DNA of 64,000 bases from Streptomyces cadmiisoli. GTDB lineage: Bacteria; Actinomycetota; Actinomycetes; Streptomycetales; Streptomycetaceae. Where the stretch lies: assembly GCF_003261055.1 (NCBI RefSeq), contig NZ_CP030074.1:558001-622000 (forward strand), read 5' to 3'. Both the position numbers and the translations under genes were made by a program. Shown in pieces: positions 34,053 through 42,808 of this stretch. Numbering within the stretch: the first letter of the stretch is position 1; each line of letters begins with the position of its first letter. A model generated the notes under the pieces. The model was not told where the DNA came from. It worked only from the letters and a program-made list of their open reading frames with translations, and searched no databases.

Positions 34053-34505
34053 TCACCTCCGCTTGCCGTGAGGATGCCGAACGCCCAGGCGCTCCAGTCC
34101 TGGAGCCTGTGTGTCGGCAAAGGACTGCTGCATGGAGGCCAGACTTCGGGAGACTCCCTCGAAAAGCGCGGAGAGTCCCGCCAGAGCGTCATTCATGAGT
34201 TGCGCCGGAGGCGCGTACTGGTTTCCGAAAGCGGCACCGAAGGAGTCGTCGCCCCACGGGGCCGCTCCCGTCGCGTGGCCTTCGCCGGTCTGCGGCGCGC
34301 TACCAGCGGCCTGCCGCATCGAGTCCGCCGCGCTCTGGAATGTCGCGACAGCACGGAGGAAAGCCTGGTAATCGACCACCAGCACTTCACTGGACGGGTT
34401 CCATGCGCTCGGAACGGGTGGCGGTGAATCGATGGTCTGCGCGACAACGGGGGAATTTCGATATCCGCCCGTCGGGCCGTCGAGTGCGGAGGGCATGGAA
34501 GTCAT
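34053..34505 (-). CDS. WXG100-like small helical protein
   Basis: 150 residues from the ATG at 34505; a second ATG three codons later is possible, and neither has a clear ribosome binding site. A disordered Pro-rich N-terminus is followed by two amphipathic helices (VDYQAFLRAVATFQSAADSM; LMNDALAGLSALFEGVSRS) joined by a loop with PWGDDSFGAAFGNQYAP. This helix-loop-helix with WGDDxFG is the form taken by many Streptomyces WXG100 or ESX-like substrates and chaperones of type VII secretion; a classical WxG is absent. It is divergent from the SMI1/KNR4 gene. It could be a secretion partner for a toxin, but no toxin or secretion ATPase is adjacent. Confidence 0.65.
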   Translation of the reverse strand: MTSMPSALDGPTGGYRNSPVVAQTIDSPPPVPSAWNPSSEVLVVDYQAFLRAVATFQSAADSMRQAAGSAPQTGEGHATGAAPWGDDSFGAAFGNQYAPPAQLMNDALAGLSALFEGVSRSLASMQQSFADTQAPGLERLGVRHPHGKRR

Positions 34506-34929
34506 ACAAACACAGCCGCTGCCCCGTACCGGACCTCTGGTTGATGTCTTGACGCCTCCCTGACGATTCTGGATCCGCGAATACATCCGAGCCGCCGCAG
34601 TTCGTAAGTCTCCCTGGGGAGGTGCAAAGGGGCAGAGTTGGTTTCCTGTTCGATCGAGTATGAGACCGGGTGAAGTACGGCATAAGTCCGTTCGTCTACG
34701 GTTGTACGTCGCGGGCCCGTCACTGTCGCGATCCGGCGGTGCTCGCGTCCAGAGCCGCGGCCGGCCTCGGGTCCTTCCGTGGCTCGCGCTGTGAGCGGGC
34801 GGCGACCTACAGGACGCCGCCGGCCGCAGTGTGCCGCAGTGCCCGGGAGGACCAAGAAATGTGCCCCGATGAACCTGCTCTGCGGGACGCAGGAACAAAC
34901 ATGCACGGGGTGCACTGAGAATCCTGCAC
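34506..34929. other. divergent intergenic region
   Basis: 424 bases separating the WXG100-like and SMI1/KNR4 genes. Promoters for both must lie here. I see no inverted repeat long enough to call an operator and no convincing small gene. Confidence 0.4.
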
Positions 34930-35574
34930 ATGACGAACTCCTACACATCTGTCCGAACCTCCTGGGCTCGCATCGACGCATGGCTGCAGCGATACGCGCC
35001 GGCGACATTCGCCCAACTGGCTCCACCGGCAGACCCGTATGAATACGACCAGGCGCAGAGAGAAATGGGTCTGAGTTTTCCTGCGGGCCTGTTGGAATCG
35101 CTGAGCTGCCACAACGGAGCAGAGCCGTATTCCACCGTACTCCCTCAGGAAACCCCTCTCTCGGTGACGGAGATCGTGGAGTTCTGGCGTATGCGAATCG
35201 CCGTCATCGACGGGGAGGGGGAGCCAGAAGACTCACTCGATGACGACGGCGAGCACTGGTGGCACCGGCTGTGGATTCCATGGGCCGCCGTCGACGGTGA
35301 CGCGCAGGTCATCGATATGCGGCCGGGTCCAGGACAGGGAAGAATTGGCCTGGCGCCCAAGGATGACAACGGCGCTTTTGATGGAGACTGGGGTTGGCCC
35401 TCGCTGGAAACGTATCTGTTCCAGGTGGCGGAGGCCTTGGAGCTCGGGGAACCCGTGGGGGATTCCGTTCCCCACCTCAAACCCAATGGTGAATTGTGCT
35501 GGGCGTACTCCAGCGACATAGAGCTCGACGGCTACGAGCTCACCCCAGCGCCTACCACGCGGTCCCGCTGGTAG
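34930..35574 (+). CDS. SMI1/KNR4 family protein, possible immunity protein
   Basis: 214 residues. The N-terminal helix (SWARIDAWLQRYAP), the AQREMGLSFPAGLLESLSCHNGA segment and the later WIPWAAVDGDAQVIDMRPG then PSLETYLFQVAEAL match the SMI1/KNR4 (SUKH) fold. Many bacterial members are immunity proteins that bind toxin domains in polymorphic-toxin loci; others are housekeeping. Cytoplasmic, with no signal peptide. The ATG has only a weak GAGA upstream. Its divergent position next to a WXG100-like gene supports an immunity role, but the cognate toxin is not adjacent. Confidence 0.8.
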   Translation: MTNSYTSVRTSWARIDAWLQRYAPATFAQLAPPADPYEYDQAQREMGLSFPAGLLESLSCHNGAEPYSTVLPQETPLSVTEIVEFWRMRIAVIDGEGEPEDSLDDDGEHWWHRLWIPWAAVDGDAQVIDMRPGPGQGRIGLAPKDDNGAFDGDWGWPSLETYLFQVAEALELGEPVGDSVPHLKPNGELCWAYSSDIELDGYELTPAPTTRSRW

Positions 35575-35964
35575 GTGCCGAGCGAGAGCGCTGACCACGC
35601 CTGCAAGGTCCTCGGGGCAGTATGTGTTGCCCGTTCGCCCCCTCCGCGGCGCACAGTTCAGTTCCCGGGTCCGTCATCGACACTACGCTGAGACCTCGAC
35701 GAAAGCGGCGGGCTTCCGGCTCAACTCCTCGGAGTGAGACCACGGTTGGGGCGGAGCGGAATCCGTCAATGGGGCGGCGGGGAGCCGTGTCCACCGGGCA
35801 GACCGATCCCACCGACCGGGCTGAGCGAGCTGGGGCTGCCGGGCTTGATCCATGAGCAGGCAGCGGGGACACAGGTGCGCCACGCACGCCGGTCGGTCCG
35901 GGTGCGGCCCCTACGCGAACGTCGGCCTTCAGATTCTTAATCTGGTTCATATGAAGGAGTACCG
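35575..35964. other. intergenic region with strong ribosome binding site at its end
   Basis: 390 bases without a supported gene. The last bases carry GAAGGAG five bases before the ATG at 35965, which fixes the start of the lectin gene. Nothing else recognised. Confidence 0.6.
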
Positions 35965-37392
35965 ATGTCCGCCGACACCTCGACATCCTCCGCCGCGTCA
36001 GCCGAGAGCGGGCGCGGGGAGCCCGATCGACTGTCGTCCGAGAGCGTGGCCGCCCGGTCGGCGGAGGAATCCGAGAGCGGTTCCGCGACCGCGGCCGGTG
36101 TGCCGGGGCGCAACCGCAGACCCGCAAGCGAGGATTCCTCGGCCACGACCTCCGCTGCCGGCGGAACTCATGGGGGCGCTTCGGAACCGGACGGGGACGA
36201 GCCGAGCACCACCACCTCCACGCCAGGTCATGGGGAGCACGACTCCGACGAGGACTCCGACGGCGAGGGCGACCGGGACGGCGACAGCGAGTCCGGCGAT
36301 GGCGACGCAGCCGACTCCGACGACGACATGAGCACCGCGGAGCCCGTCCATGGTGAGGGCGGCCGACGGGGAAGGCGCTTGTTCGTACTCGGCCGCCGAC
36401 GTCAAGCGACCGAGGCGGGCGACGGACCCGACACCTCCGCATCCGCGGGTACTGACGTGGCGGTCGGCAGTACCTCTGCCGGGGGCGACACGGAGGCAGT
36501 CGGCGAAGCCCGGGCGGCGACAGTGGCCGACATCGCCGCCGCGGGGGAGACGGAGTCTGATGAGCCGGGAGGCATGGACGACCCCGGGCGCGTCAGGAGG
36601 AGTCTCTTCGCCGGTGCGGCCATCGCCGGTGCGGCCCTCATCGCCGTACCGTTCCTGGTCGGCGGAGGCGACGACGACAACCGGAACGCCGCGTCCACCC
36701 CGACGGACGGCACGGTCCTGAGCGGCGGTGTGGACGGCGGCGGAGCCGAACTCGGCTCGGCCGCACCCACACGAAGCGGTGAACGGCGCGGCGAGGGCAG
36801 CGCGGGGGGCACGGGGACCCGGACGGAAGCGAAGGCCGGGAGCACAGGATCCCCCGACACCCCCGAGGAGACGCCCCGCGGCCAGAAGTCCAAGGACGGT
36901 CGCAGTTCGGCACCCACGGCGTCCACCACGGCGACCAGAAGCACGCCGCGGTCCGATCCCGCCCCTGCGGCGACTCCGCAGTCACAGCCGAGCACCGCAC
37001 CGGCCTCCACGGGAGCGGCGGTGTGGAGCCACGCGTCGAACCGCTGCATCACGGTCAGCGGCGGTACGAGCAGGGACGGCGCGCCGCTACAGATCTGGGA
37101 CTGCAACGGATCGGCCGCCCAGCAGTGGAAGTTCATGTCCGACGGCTCGGTCCGTTCCCTGGGCAAGTGCATGGACGTCGCCTGGGCCTCCCAGCAGAAC
37201 GGCGCCGCCATTCAACTCGCCGACTGCAACGGCGGGCCTGCCCAGAAGTTCCGGCTCAACGCCGCGCACGACCTCGTCAACATTCAGGCCGACAAATGCG
37301 TGGACGTCAGGGACTTGAGGACGGGGAACGGCTCGGCCCTCCAGCTGTGGGACTGCGCCGGCACCGACAATCAGAAGTGGAGCAAGCGCTGA
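35965..37392 (+). CDS. membrane-anchored ricin-type lectin
   Basis: 475 residues. Residues 1-210 are very acidic and Ser-rich (long Asp/Glu/Ser runs near 95-125), with no fold evident and one basic patch (GGRRGRRLFVLGRRR). A single transmembrane helix follows (about 214-233, SLFAGAAIAGAALIAVPFLVGG), then a Ser/Thr/Pro linker to about 350. Then comes a ricin B-type beta-trefoil (353-475) with three QxW-type units (LQIWDCNGSAAQQW; IQLADCNGGPAQKF; LQLWDCAGTDNQKW). The likely topology is N-terminus inside and lectin outside, tethered to the membrane and binding a surface or environmental glycan. The cytoplasmic acidic tail is unusual. The start is fixed by GAAGGAG. Confidence 0.85.
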   Translation: MSADTSTSSAASAESGRGEPDRLSSESVAARSAEESESGSATAAGVPGRNRRPASEDSSATTSAAGGTHGGASEPDGDEPSTTTSTPGHGEHDSDEDSDGEGDRDGDSESGDGDAADSDDDMSTAEPVHGEGGRRGRRLFVLGRRRQATEAGDGPDTSASAGTDVAVGSTSAGGDTEAVGEARAATVADIAAAGETESDEPGGMDDPGRVRRSLFAGAAIAGAALIAVPFLVGGGDDDNRNAASTPTDGTVLSGGVDGGGAELGSAAPTRSGERRGEGSAGGTGTRTEAKAGSTGSPDTPEETPRGQKSKDGRSSAPTASTTATRSTPRSDPAPAATPQSQPSTAPASTGAAVWSHASNRCITVSGGTSRDGAPLQIWDCNGSAAQQWKFMSDGSVRSLGKCMDVAWASQQNGAAIQLADCNGGPAQKFRLNAAHDLVNIQADKCVDVRDLRTGNGSALQLWDCAGTDNQKWSKR

Positions 37393-37442
37393 TCGCTGCC
37401 TGTCCCACAGCCCTCACGGGGACTTGAGGTGCCGCACCGCCG

Positions 37443-37465
37443 CATCCCCGGTCGGCCCGGGGATG
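37443..37465. terminator. hairpin between lectin and cupin genes
   Basis: A 9-bp GC-rich perfect stem (37443-37451 with 37457-37465) lies 50 bases after the lectin stop and abuts the stop of the convergent cupin gene, so it can serve both. Confidence 0.65.
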
Positions 37466-38002
37466 TCAGCCGGCGTCATCCAGTGGGCCCTCGGGCAGGA
37501 GCGTCACATGGTGGCGGGTCAGTTCCTCGATCAGTGGTCCGAGTTGGGCGGGATCCCACTCGGGCATGGGCTGACCCGGAACCGCGTCGATGCCGTTGTC
37601 CAGCCAGAACCCCTCGTGTCCGCCCGGCAGCATGAACGTGAGCAAGTTCGCCGGTCGAGGACCGATGTTGGTGAAGCGGTGCCGGTTTCCTCGGGGGATG
37701 AAGAGGAAGTCGCCAGGGCCGGCCTTCAGCGTCTGATCGCCGTTGAGGAACTCGAAGTCGCCGTTGAGGACGTAGAAGGCCTCGTCCTCGCGGCCGTGGG
37801 CGTGAGCGATCGGGCCGCCTCCCGGCAGGACCGTCGTCTCCAGTACTCCGAGGGAGCCGTTGGTCTGCGCCGCTGAGATCTTGACCGTCGTCAGATCGCC
37901 GGCCAGCCACTTGGTGGCTCCCTCGTCACGCGTGACAAGGATTCCGTCACGCCGGGTCCAGCGCGGGTCGTTCTCATCCGGGATGGGAACCTTGAACGTC
38001 AT
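37466..38002 (-). CDS. cupin domain protein
   Basis: 178 residues from the ATG at 38002 (GGGAAAGG upstream); the frame stays open further upstream but with no coding features. Cupin motif 1 is GGGPIAHAHGREDEAFYVLNG (His, His, Glu, Gly in the standard spacing). Motif 2 is GPGDFLFIPRGNRHRFTN, supplying the third His. All metal ligands are present, so this is probably a small metal-dependent dioxygenase or isomerase, or a sensor; it resembles quercetin-dioxygenase-like cupins. The substrate is unknown. It is divergent from the NTF2-like gene, sharing a 350-base promoter region. Confidence 0.85.
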   Translation of the reverse strand: MTFKVPIPDENDPRWTRRDGILVTRDEGATKWLAGDLTTVKISAAQTNGSLGVLETTVLPGGGPIAHAHGREDEAFYVLNGDFEFLNGDQTLKAGPGDFLFIPRGNRHRFTNIGPRPANLLTFMLPGGHEGFWLDNGIDAVPGQPMPEWDPAQLGPLIEELTRHHVTLLPEGPLDDAG

Positions 38003-38352
38003 ACCGGTGCCTTTCCCACGGTCCAGCGCGGTGGCGGGCGGGCGGGCACTGATGGCTCTCGCCAGTCCCTGGCTACCCTCCACAGCGTAGGCGTCGGTGT
38101 CCTCGGTGGCATGTTGACCTGGCACTTCTCCGACGCGCCGCCGCCCTGAGCTGCCGCACGCACACCTACGGTATTTGTGGAAGATCATCGGCCGTCGTGT
38201 TTTCCTTACAACGAGACGACGACATGTGCCACTGACCAGCGCAGTCGGTCCTGACCACCCTGTGCCGGCTCCAGACCCGGGCAGTGGCGGAACAGGCAAC
38301 GCATGCACGTGCGGCGTCCGCTCGCGTGGAGTCGCATTACGAGGTGAGATCC
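38003..38352. promoter_or_regulatory. shared divergent promoter region
   Basis: 350 bases between the cupin start and the NTF2-like start. It carries an AT-richer stretch around 38170-38215, the likeliest promoter site. No precise -10/-35 or operator can be assigned. Confidence 0.35.
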
Positions 38353-38976
38353 ATGGCCGGTGTGGGCGCTCGTCCCCCGAAGTCGAGGAGAATCTGGCAT
38401 CGCGCGGTCCCCTTGGGGTCGACGGCTGCACTGATCGTTCTGCTCGGCGGAACGGCGTCCGGCCTCCAGCCCGACGTGAACACGGCTGCGTTCGGCGCCG
38501 CTCCCGTGGCAGCGGATGTTCCCTCGGCCCCGAGCCCCTCACCTGACGCCGATGACGGTGCACAAACACCGGAGGAACAGCGCAACTTGGCCGCGGTCCG
38601 GGAAGCGTTCCAGCGCTGGGAAGCCGGGGGCAGCTTCTACGACATACTCAGCGATGACGCGGTGTGGACGATCACCGGTACCAGCCCGATCGCCGGCACG
38701 TACACCGGGCGCCAGCAGTTCCTGGACGAGGTGATCGCCCCGCTGAGTGACCGGTTGTCCGTCTTCGTGAAACCGACGGTTCGGGGACTGTGGGTCGACG
38801 GCGACACCGTTTTCGCGGAGTGGGACGGGCACGGTGTCGCCAAGGACGGACAGCCCTACGACATGACGTATTCATGGATTTTGCACATGAAGGACGGCCG
38901 GGTGACACGCGCCGTGGCCTTCCTCGACGACAACGTCGTGACGGATCTGTGGGAGCGGGTGCCGGCCGGCAGATGA
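38353..38976 (+). CDS. exported NTF2-like (SnoaL-type) protein
   Basis: 207 residues from the ATG at 38353, directly after GAGGTGAGATCC, which gives a good ribosome binding site. The N-terminus is a signal peptide (basic KSRRIWHR, then AVPLGSTAALIVLLGGTASG), followed by a Pro/Ser linker and an NTF2/SnoaL fold from about residue 75 (RNLAAVREAFQRWEAGGSFYDILSDDAVW, then WILHMKDGRVTRAVAFLDD). NTF2-like proteins act as small-molecule isomerases, hydrolases or binding domains, and an exported version suggests an extracellular ligand. It is probably co-regulated with the divergent cupin. Confidence 0.8.
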   Translation: MAGVGARPPKSRRIWHRAVPLGSTAALIVLLGGTASGLQPDVNTAAFGAAPVAADVPSAPSPSPDADDGAQTPEEQRNLAAVREAFQRWEAGGSFYDILSDDAVWTITGTSPIAGTYTGRQQFLDEVIAPLSDRLSVFVKPTVRGLWVDGDTVFAEWDGHGVAKDGQPYDMTYSWILHMKDGRVTRAVAFLDDNVVTDLWERVPAGR

Positions 38977-38996
38977 GGCAACGGTGACTCTCAACC

Positions 38997-39033
38997 CTGA
39001 GGAGGTGTTGCCGCTGCGGCAGCACCTCCTCAG
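38997..39033. terminator. strong bidirectional hairpin
   Basis: A stem of 11 perfect base pairs (38997-39007 with 39023-39033) extends inward by six more with one G-T pair. It separates the NTF2-like gene from the convergent regulator remnant. Confidence 0.85.
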
Positions 39034-39047
39034 GTGCCTGGGCTGAG

Positions 39048-39760
39048 TCAGTGCCCGTGTTCGGCGGCCTCTTCGGGCTGTACGTGTGTGTCGGCGGCGG
39101 TCCAGTTGCCGAGCATGCGCAGGGCGCTTTCCGACGGTGATCCGGGTTCGACGGTGTAGAGCCCGAGGGTCTGGTCGGAGTCGCCCACGGGTGTGAAGGC
39201 CTCAAACCCGAGGGTGAGGTCCCCGACGAGGGGGTGGTGGTAGCGCTTGGAGCCGTGTTTGGGCTGGTAGACGTCGTGCTCCGCCCACCAGCGGCGAAAG
39301 TCCCGGTCGCCGGCGGACAGTTCGCCGATCAGCTGCGCCAGCCGGGGATCGCGCGGATGATGGCTGGCGTACAGGTGGAGCATGCCGACGTTTTCGCGGG
39401 CGGTCTCTGGCCAGTCGACGTAGAGATCGCGGGCAGCGGCGTCGAGGAACATGTAGCGGGCCATGTTCCGCTCGCCCGCCGGGAGGCCCTCGAAATCACG
39501 GTAGAAGGCGCGGGCCAGGTGATTGGCGGCCAGGACGTCCAGACGGTGGCCCAGGAGCAGAGCCGGAACGTCGGCGATGTTCTCCAGCGCCCGTAGCAGC
39601 CCGGGGCGGGCACGCTGGGTCGCCCTGTCATGCGGGCGCCGCTGTGTCGGGTTGGCCAGGGCGAACAAATGGTTACGCTCGGTGTCGTCGAGTTGCAGTG
39701 CGCGAGCGACGGCGTCCAGGACGGAGGCGGAGACGCTCGTCGTCCGTCCGCGTTCCAAGC
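39048..39760 (-). pseudogene. 5'-truncated MmyB/XRE-type regulator
   Basis: The reading frame stays open to 40589, but regulator-like sequence stops near 39757. Only LERGR, then SVLDAVARALQLDDTERNHLFALA (end of the HTH) and the full ligand-binding domain remain (DVPALLLGHRLDVLAANHLARAF to ALRMLGNW). The first helices of the HTH, the start codon and the promoter are gone, so it should not be made as a functional DNA-binding protein. In related genomes such regulators are often divergent from a short-chain dehydrogenase; the remnant of one lies directly against this break on the other strand. Confidence 0.8.
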
Positions 39761-40280
39761 CTTCGTCGCCGGCGCGCTCGACCGCCACGGGCGCGTGGAC
39801 GTCCTGGTCAACAACGCCGGCGTGATGCCGCTCTCCCTCATGGAGGAGCTGCGCGTCGACGAATGGGACCAGATGATCGACGTGAACCTGCGCGGGGTGC
39901 TGTACGGCATCGCGGCGGTCCTGCCCTCCATGCGCGAGCGCCGGTGCGGGCACATCGTCAACGTCGCTTCCACCGCGGCCCACCGCGTGGACCCGACGGG
40001 AGTCGTGTACTGCGCGACGAAGTACGCCGTACGCGCCGTGTCCGACGGCTTGCGCCAGGAGACCGCCGACCTCCGCGTCACCGTCGTCAGCCCCGGCCTC
40101 ACCAAGACCGAGCTGACCCACTCCGGCGGCAACCCCGAGCCGCAGAACGCGATACGGGCTGCGCTCGCAGCAGTCGGTATCGACGCTTCGGCCATCGCAC
40201 AGGCCATCGGCTACGCCGTCGCCCAGCCGGCCGACGTCAACGTCAACGAGGTCATCGTCCAGGGCACGGCGCAGCTCTGA
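39756..40280 (+). pseudogene. 5'-truncated short-chain dehydrogenase
   Basis: Recognisable sequence starts at about 39756 (AFVAGALDRHGRVDVLVNNAG). It retains NNAG, the Ser of NVAST, the YCATK catalytic pair and a normal C-terminus. The N-terminal cofactor-binding TGxxxGIG and about 75 residues are missing, and there is no plausible start codon or ribosome binding site. Without the Rossmann glycine motif it should not bind NAD(P). It lies head to head with the truncated regulator; the break falls within about 15 bases for both. Confidence 0.8.
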
Positions 40281-40298
40281 CGCCACCCGGCGGGCCGT

Positions 40299-40332
40299 CC
40301 GCAGGTGCCGTTCACAGCCGCGGCACCTGCGG
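40299..40332. terminator. hairpin after dehydrogenase remnant
   Basis: A 12-bp perfect stem (40299-40310 with 40321-40332) with a 10-base loop, 19 bases past the stop codon. Confidence 0.75.
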
Positions 40333-40718
40333 CGGCCACCGCTGAACCGACTGGCCACCGGGTGAACGGGTTCGCCGTCGGTGGCCATCGGAGGCATCTC
40401 GCTCCCCTCGGGTGCGAGATTCACAGGCTGCGCGGCCTCGTCGAGAGAGCCGCTGTGCGACGACCATGGTTTGCCCATTTCAGTAGTTGATGATGTAATC
40501 AATTTACGCGGCGGATATTGAACTGCTTCGGGGCCCAGCACGGCCAGAGCCTGCATGGGGCGTCCGTGAGGTGGCTGTGCACAGGTCATGCATGCCTGCT
40601 GCCGTGAGAGGGCCGGAATTCAGGAACACACAGCGCCCGGTCCCCGGAGCAGGCACCGGCCGATCGATTCCGGCCGCCTCGCCGAGTGATCCACGCTTTC
40701 CGATCCGAAGAGATGCCG
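40333..40718. promoter_or_regulatory. upstream region of amidohydrolase with AT-rich inverted repeat
   Basis: 386 bases without a gene. An unusually AT-rich patch at 40480-40510 carries TTGAT-6-ATCAA (40487-40491 and 40498-40502), a candidate operator or promoter element. GAAGAG six bases before 40719 sets the amidohydrolase start. Confidence 0.4.
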
Positions 40719-41900
40719 ATGAACTCCTTTGCCATACACGCCGGTTCGATGTTCGACGGGTTCAGCCTGTCGGGGCCCGCCACCGTGCACGTCTCGGGTG
40801 ACCGCATCGTGCGGGTGGACCGCACCGGCGCGCTGCCCGCCGACGGCCGCCAGGTCGTCGATCTCGGTCCTTCGGCATGTCTGCTGCCCGGCCTCATCGA
40901 CACCCATGTCCACCTCGCCTTCGACGCCGGTCCTCAGCCCGTCACCTCGTTGACCTCTGCCTCGGACAGCGATCTGCTGGCGCACATGAGGGCCGCGGCC
41001 CGGTCCGCTCTGATGGCGGGCATCACGACCGTGCGCGATCTCGGCGACCGCGAGTACCTGTCGTTGACCCTCGTGGACGAGTTCGCCGGGAACCCGGAGC
41101 TGGGTCCGGAGATTCTCCCCGCGGGCCCTCCGCTGACCACACCGGGCGGCCACTGCCACTTCCTCGGCGGCGAGGTCGAAGGCGTCGACGCGCTCCGGGC
41201 GGCCGTTCGCGAGCGTCACGCCCGTGGCTGCGCCGTCATCAAGATCATGGCCAGCGGCGGCAACATGACGCCCGGGTCTGTGCCGCCGCACATGTCCCAG
41301 TACGGCCTGGACGACCTGCGTGCCGTGGTGGACGAGGCACACCGCCTCGGGTTGCCGGTCGCCGCGCACGCCCATGGCACCCAAGCCATCAGGGAGGCGG
41401 TCGAGGCGGGCGTCGACAGCCTGGAGCACGTCACCTTCCTCAGCGCCGATGGCGTCGCCGCCGACTCGGAACTCATCGAGATCATCGTGAGGAAGGGAAC
41501 CTTCGTCAGTCTGACCCTCGGGCTGGAACCCGGCGAAGCCGTGCAACCGCCCAAGGCCCTGGCCAAACATGTCGAGGCCATCCTGGACACCTACGGCAAC
41601 CTGCACAAACTCGGTGCCAATGTTGTCATCGGCTCCGATGCCGGTATCGGGCCCGTCAAGCCCCACAACGTGCTTCCCCACGGCGTGGCCGACCTGGCCC
41701 GGCTGGGCGTGGCGCCGCTGGACGCGCTGAAGTCCATGACCAGTCTGGCAGCCCGTCTGTGCCGCATGGACGGCCGCAAGGGCCGGATCGCCGCCGGCGC
41801 CGACGCCGACATCCTGGTCGTCAACGGCGACCTGGAGCACGACCCCGCGGCCGTCCTGGACGTGCAGGCGGTCTTCCGCGCGGGTGTCCGCGTGCGCTGA
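40719..41900 (+). CDS. amidohydrolase family protein
   Basis: 393 residues from the ATG at 40719 (an ATG at 40713 and a GTG at 40686 are alternatives with worse spacing). A metal-dependent TIM-barrel hydrolase: HxH in LLPGLIDTHVHLAFD, then the expected Lys region KIMASGGNMTPG, His residues in VAAHAHGTQAI and SLEHVTF, and Asp in IGSDAGIG. The C-terminal strand (GRIAAGADADILVVNGDL) closes the composite beta domain. It resembles imidazolonepropionase-like amidohydrolases and peptidases that act on cyclic amides or Xaa-Pro dipeptides. Substrate unknown. All metal ligands are present. It stands alone, with no operon partner. Confidence 0.9.
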   Translation: MNSFAIHAGSMFDGFSLSGPATVHVSGDRIVRVDRTGALPADGRQVVDLGPSACLLPGLIDTHVHLAFDAGPQPVTSLTSASDSDLLAHMRAAARSALMAGITTVRDLGDREYLSLTLVDEFAGNPELGPEILPAGPPLTTPGGHCHFLGGEVEGVDALRAAVRERHARGCAVIKIMASGGNMTPGSVPPHMSQYGLDDLRAVVDEAHRLGLPVAAHAHGTQAIREAVEAGVDSLEHVTFLSADGVAADSELIEIIVRKGTFVSLTLGLEPGEAVQPPKALAKHVEAILDTYGNLHKLGANVVIGSDAGIGPVKPHNVLPHGVADLARLGVAPLDALKSMTSLAARLCRMDGRKGRIAAGADADILVVNGDLEHDPAAVLDVQAVFRAGVRVR

Positions 41901-42036
41901 GCCAGGCCGGGGGATCGGAGCACCGTTCGCTGCGCCCCGGGCGTGAGGCCGGGGGCGTACGAGTCGCCCGCAGCGGCCTTCAACCGAAAGCGCGGGCGTT
42001 CCGGCGGAGCGACCGCGGGCGACCGCGTACTCGCGT

Positions 42037-42747
42037 TCATCGGTCGTGCCGTTCGTCTGCGGCAACAGCGGGGAGGCGAACCACGACGCGTGGCAGGAAG
42101 TAGCCGACGAGTGGCCCCATGCACAGTGCGATGAGCACCGTTCCGACACCGACGGTTCCACCCAGGAGCCAGCCGATGCCGGCGACGACGATCTCGATGC
42201 CGGTGCGTACCACCGCAATGGGCAGGCGGGTGCGCCGGACAAGTCCGGTCATGATGCCGTCGCGGGGGCCTGCTCCGAACTGCGCGCCGAGGTAGAGCGC
42301 GTCGAAGAAGGGCAGTGCGACGAGGCCGAGTACGAGGTATCCGATCTCGGTGAGTGTCCCGTGGGGGTGGGGGAGCACGGTGGCGGTGGCATCCGCGGCG
42401 AAGCCGACGATGGCGACGTTGAGGAGTGTGCCGAGGCCGGGCAGTTCCCGCAGGGGAATCCATGCGAGGAGCACGAGCAGGGAGATCAGGTTTGTCGTCC
42501 AGCCGAACGAGATGCCGAGAACCTTCGCGGTGCCCTCCGTGAGCACGTTCCAGCTGGCCGCCCCCAGCCCGGACTCGACCAGCGTCATCACGGCGACCCC
42601 GTACCCCACCAGGCCGATCAACAGCTGGGGGATACGACGCGCCTTTCGGCCCGCCCGAAGTTGGGCGAACGCGTTCATATGGGTCACCAGGGGCTGGTCG
42701 TGACGAGCCGAGGTGGAGGTCTGCGCGGGGGGAGCGGGAGGTGCCAT
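42037..42747 (-). CDS. YczE/YitT-type membrane protein
   Basis: 236 residues from the ATG at 42747; a GTG or ATG about 20 codons in (ATG at 42678) may be the true start because the first residues are non-conserved. About five hydrophobic helices are visible (LLIGLVGYGVAVMTLVESGLG; TTNLISLLVLLAWIPL; TLLNVAIVGFAADA; IGYLVLGLVALPFFDALYLGAQFGAGPRDG; GIEIVVAGIGWLLGG). The GxGPRDG motif and order fit YczE, a small transporter-like membrane protein. It is divergent from a MocR regulator, the same pairing as yczE/yczR in other bacteria, so expression is probably under that regulator. Confidence 0.85.
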   Translation of the reverse strand: MAPPAPPAQTSTSARHDQPLVTHMNAFAQLRAGRKARRIPQLLIGLVGYGVAVMTLVESGLGAASWNVLTEGTAKVLGISFGWTTNLISLLVLLAWIPLRELPGLGTLLNVAIVGFAADATATVLPHPHGTLTEIGYLVLGLVALPFFDALYLGAQFGAGPRDGIMTGLVRRTRLPIAVVRTGIEIVVAGIGWLLGGTVGVGTVLIALCMGPLVGYFLPRVVVRLPAVAADERHDR

Positions 42748-42782
42748 GGAGTGAGCCTGCGGGGCATCTGGACCTGGGTTCC

Positions 42783-42799
42783 ATAGCCAGATTGGTTAT
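42783..42799. promoter_or_regulatory. candidate MocR operator
   Basis: ATAGCCA-GAT-TGGTTAT is an inverted repeat with one mismatch per arm pair, located 10 bases upstream of the MocR GTG start and 36 bases upstream of the yczE-like ATG. MocR regulators commonly bind such sites in the intergenic region they share with the target gene. Inference from position and symmetry. Confidence 0.55.
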
Positions 42800-42808
42800 G
42801 CTGGCCGA

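Noticed and set aside
39760..40589. Full-length 513-residue regulator reading through to 40589
   Set aside because: The part beyond about 39760 is antisense to the dehydrogenase remnant and has no HTH features.
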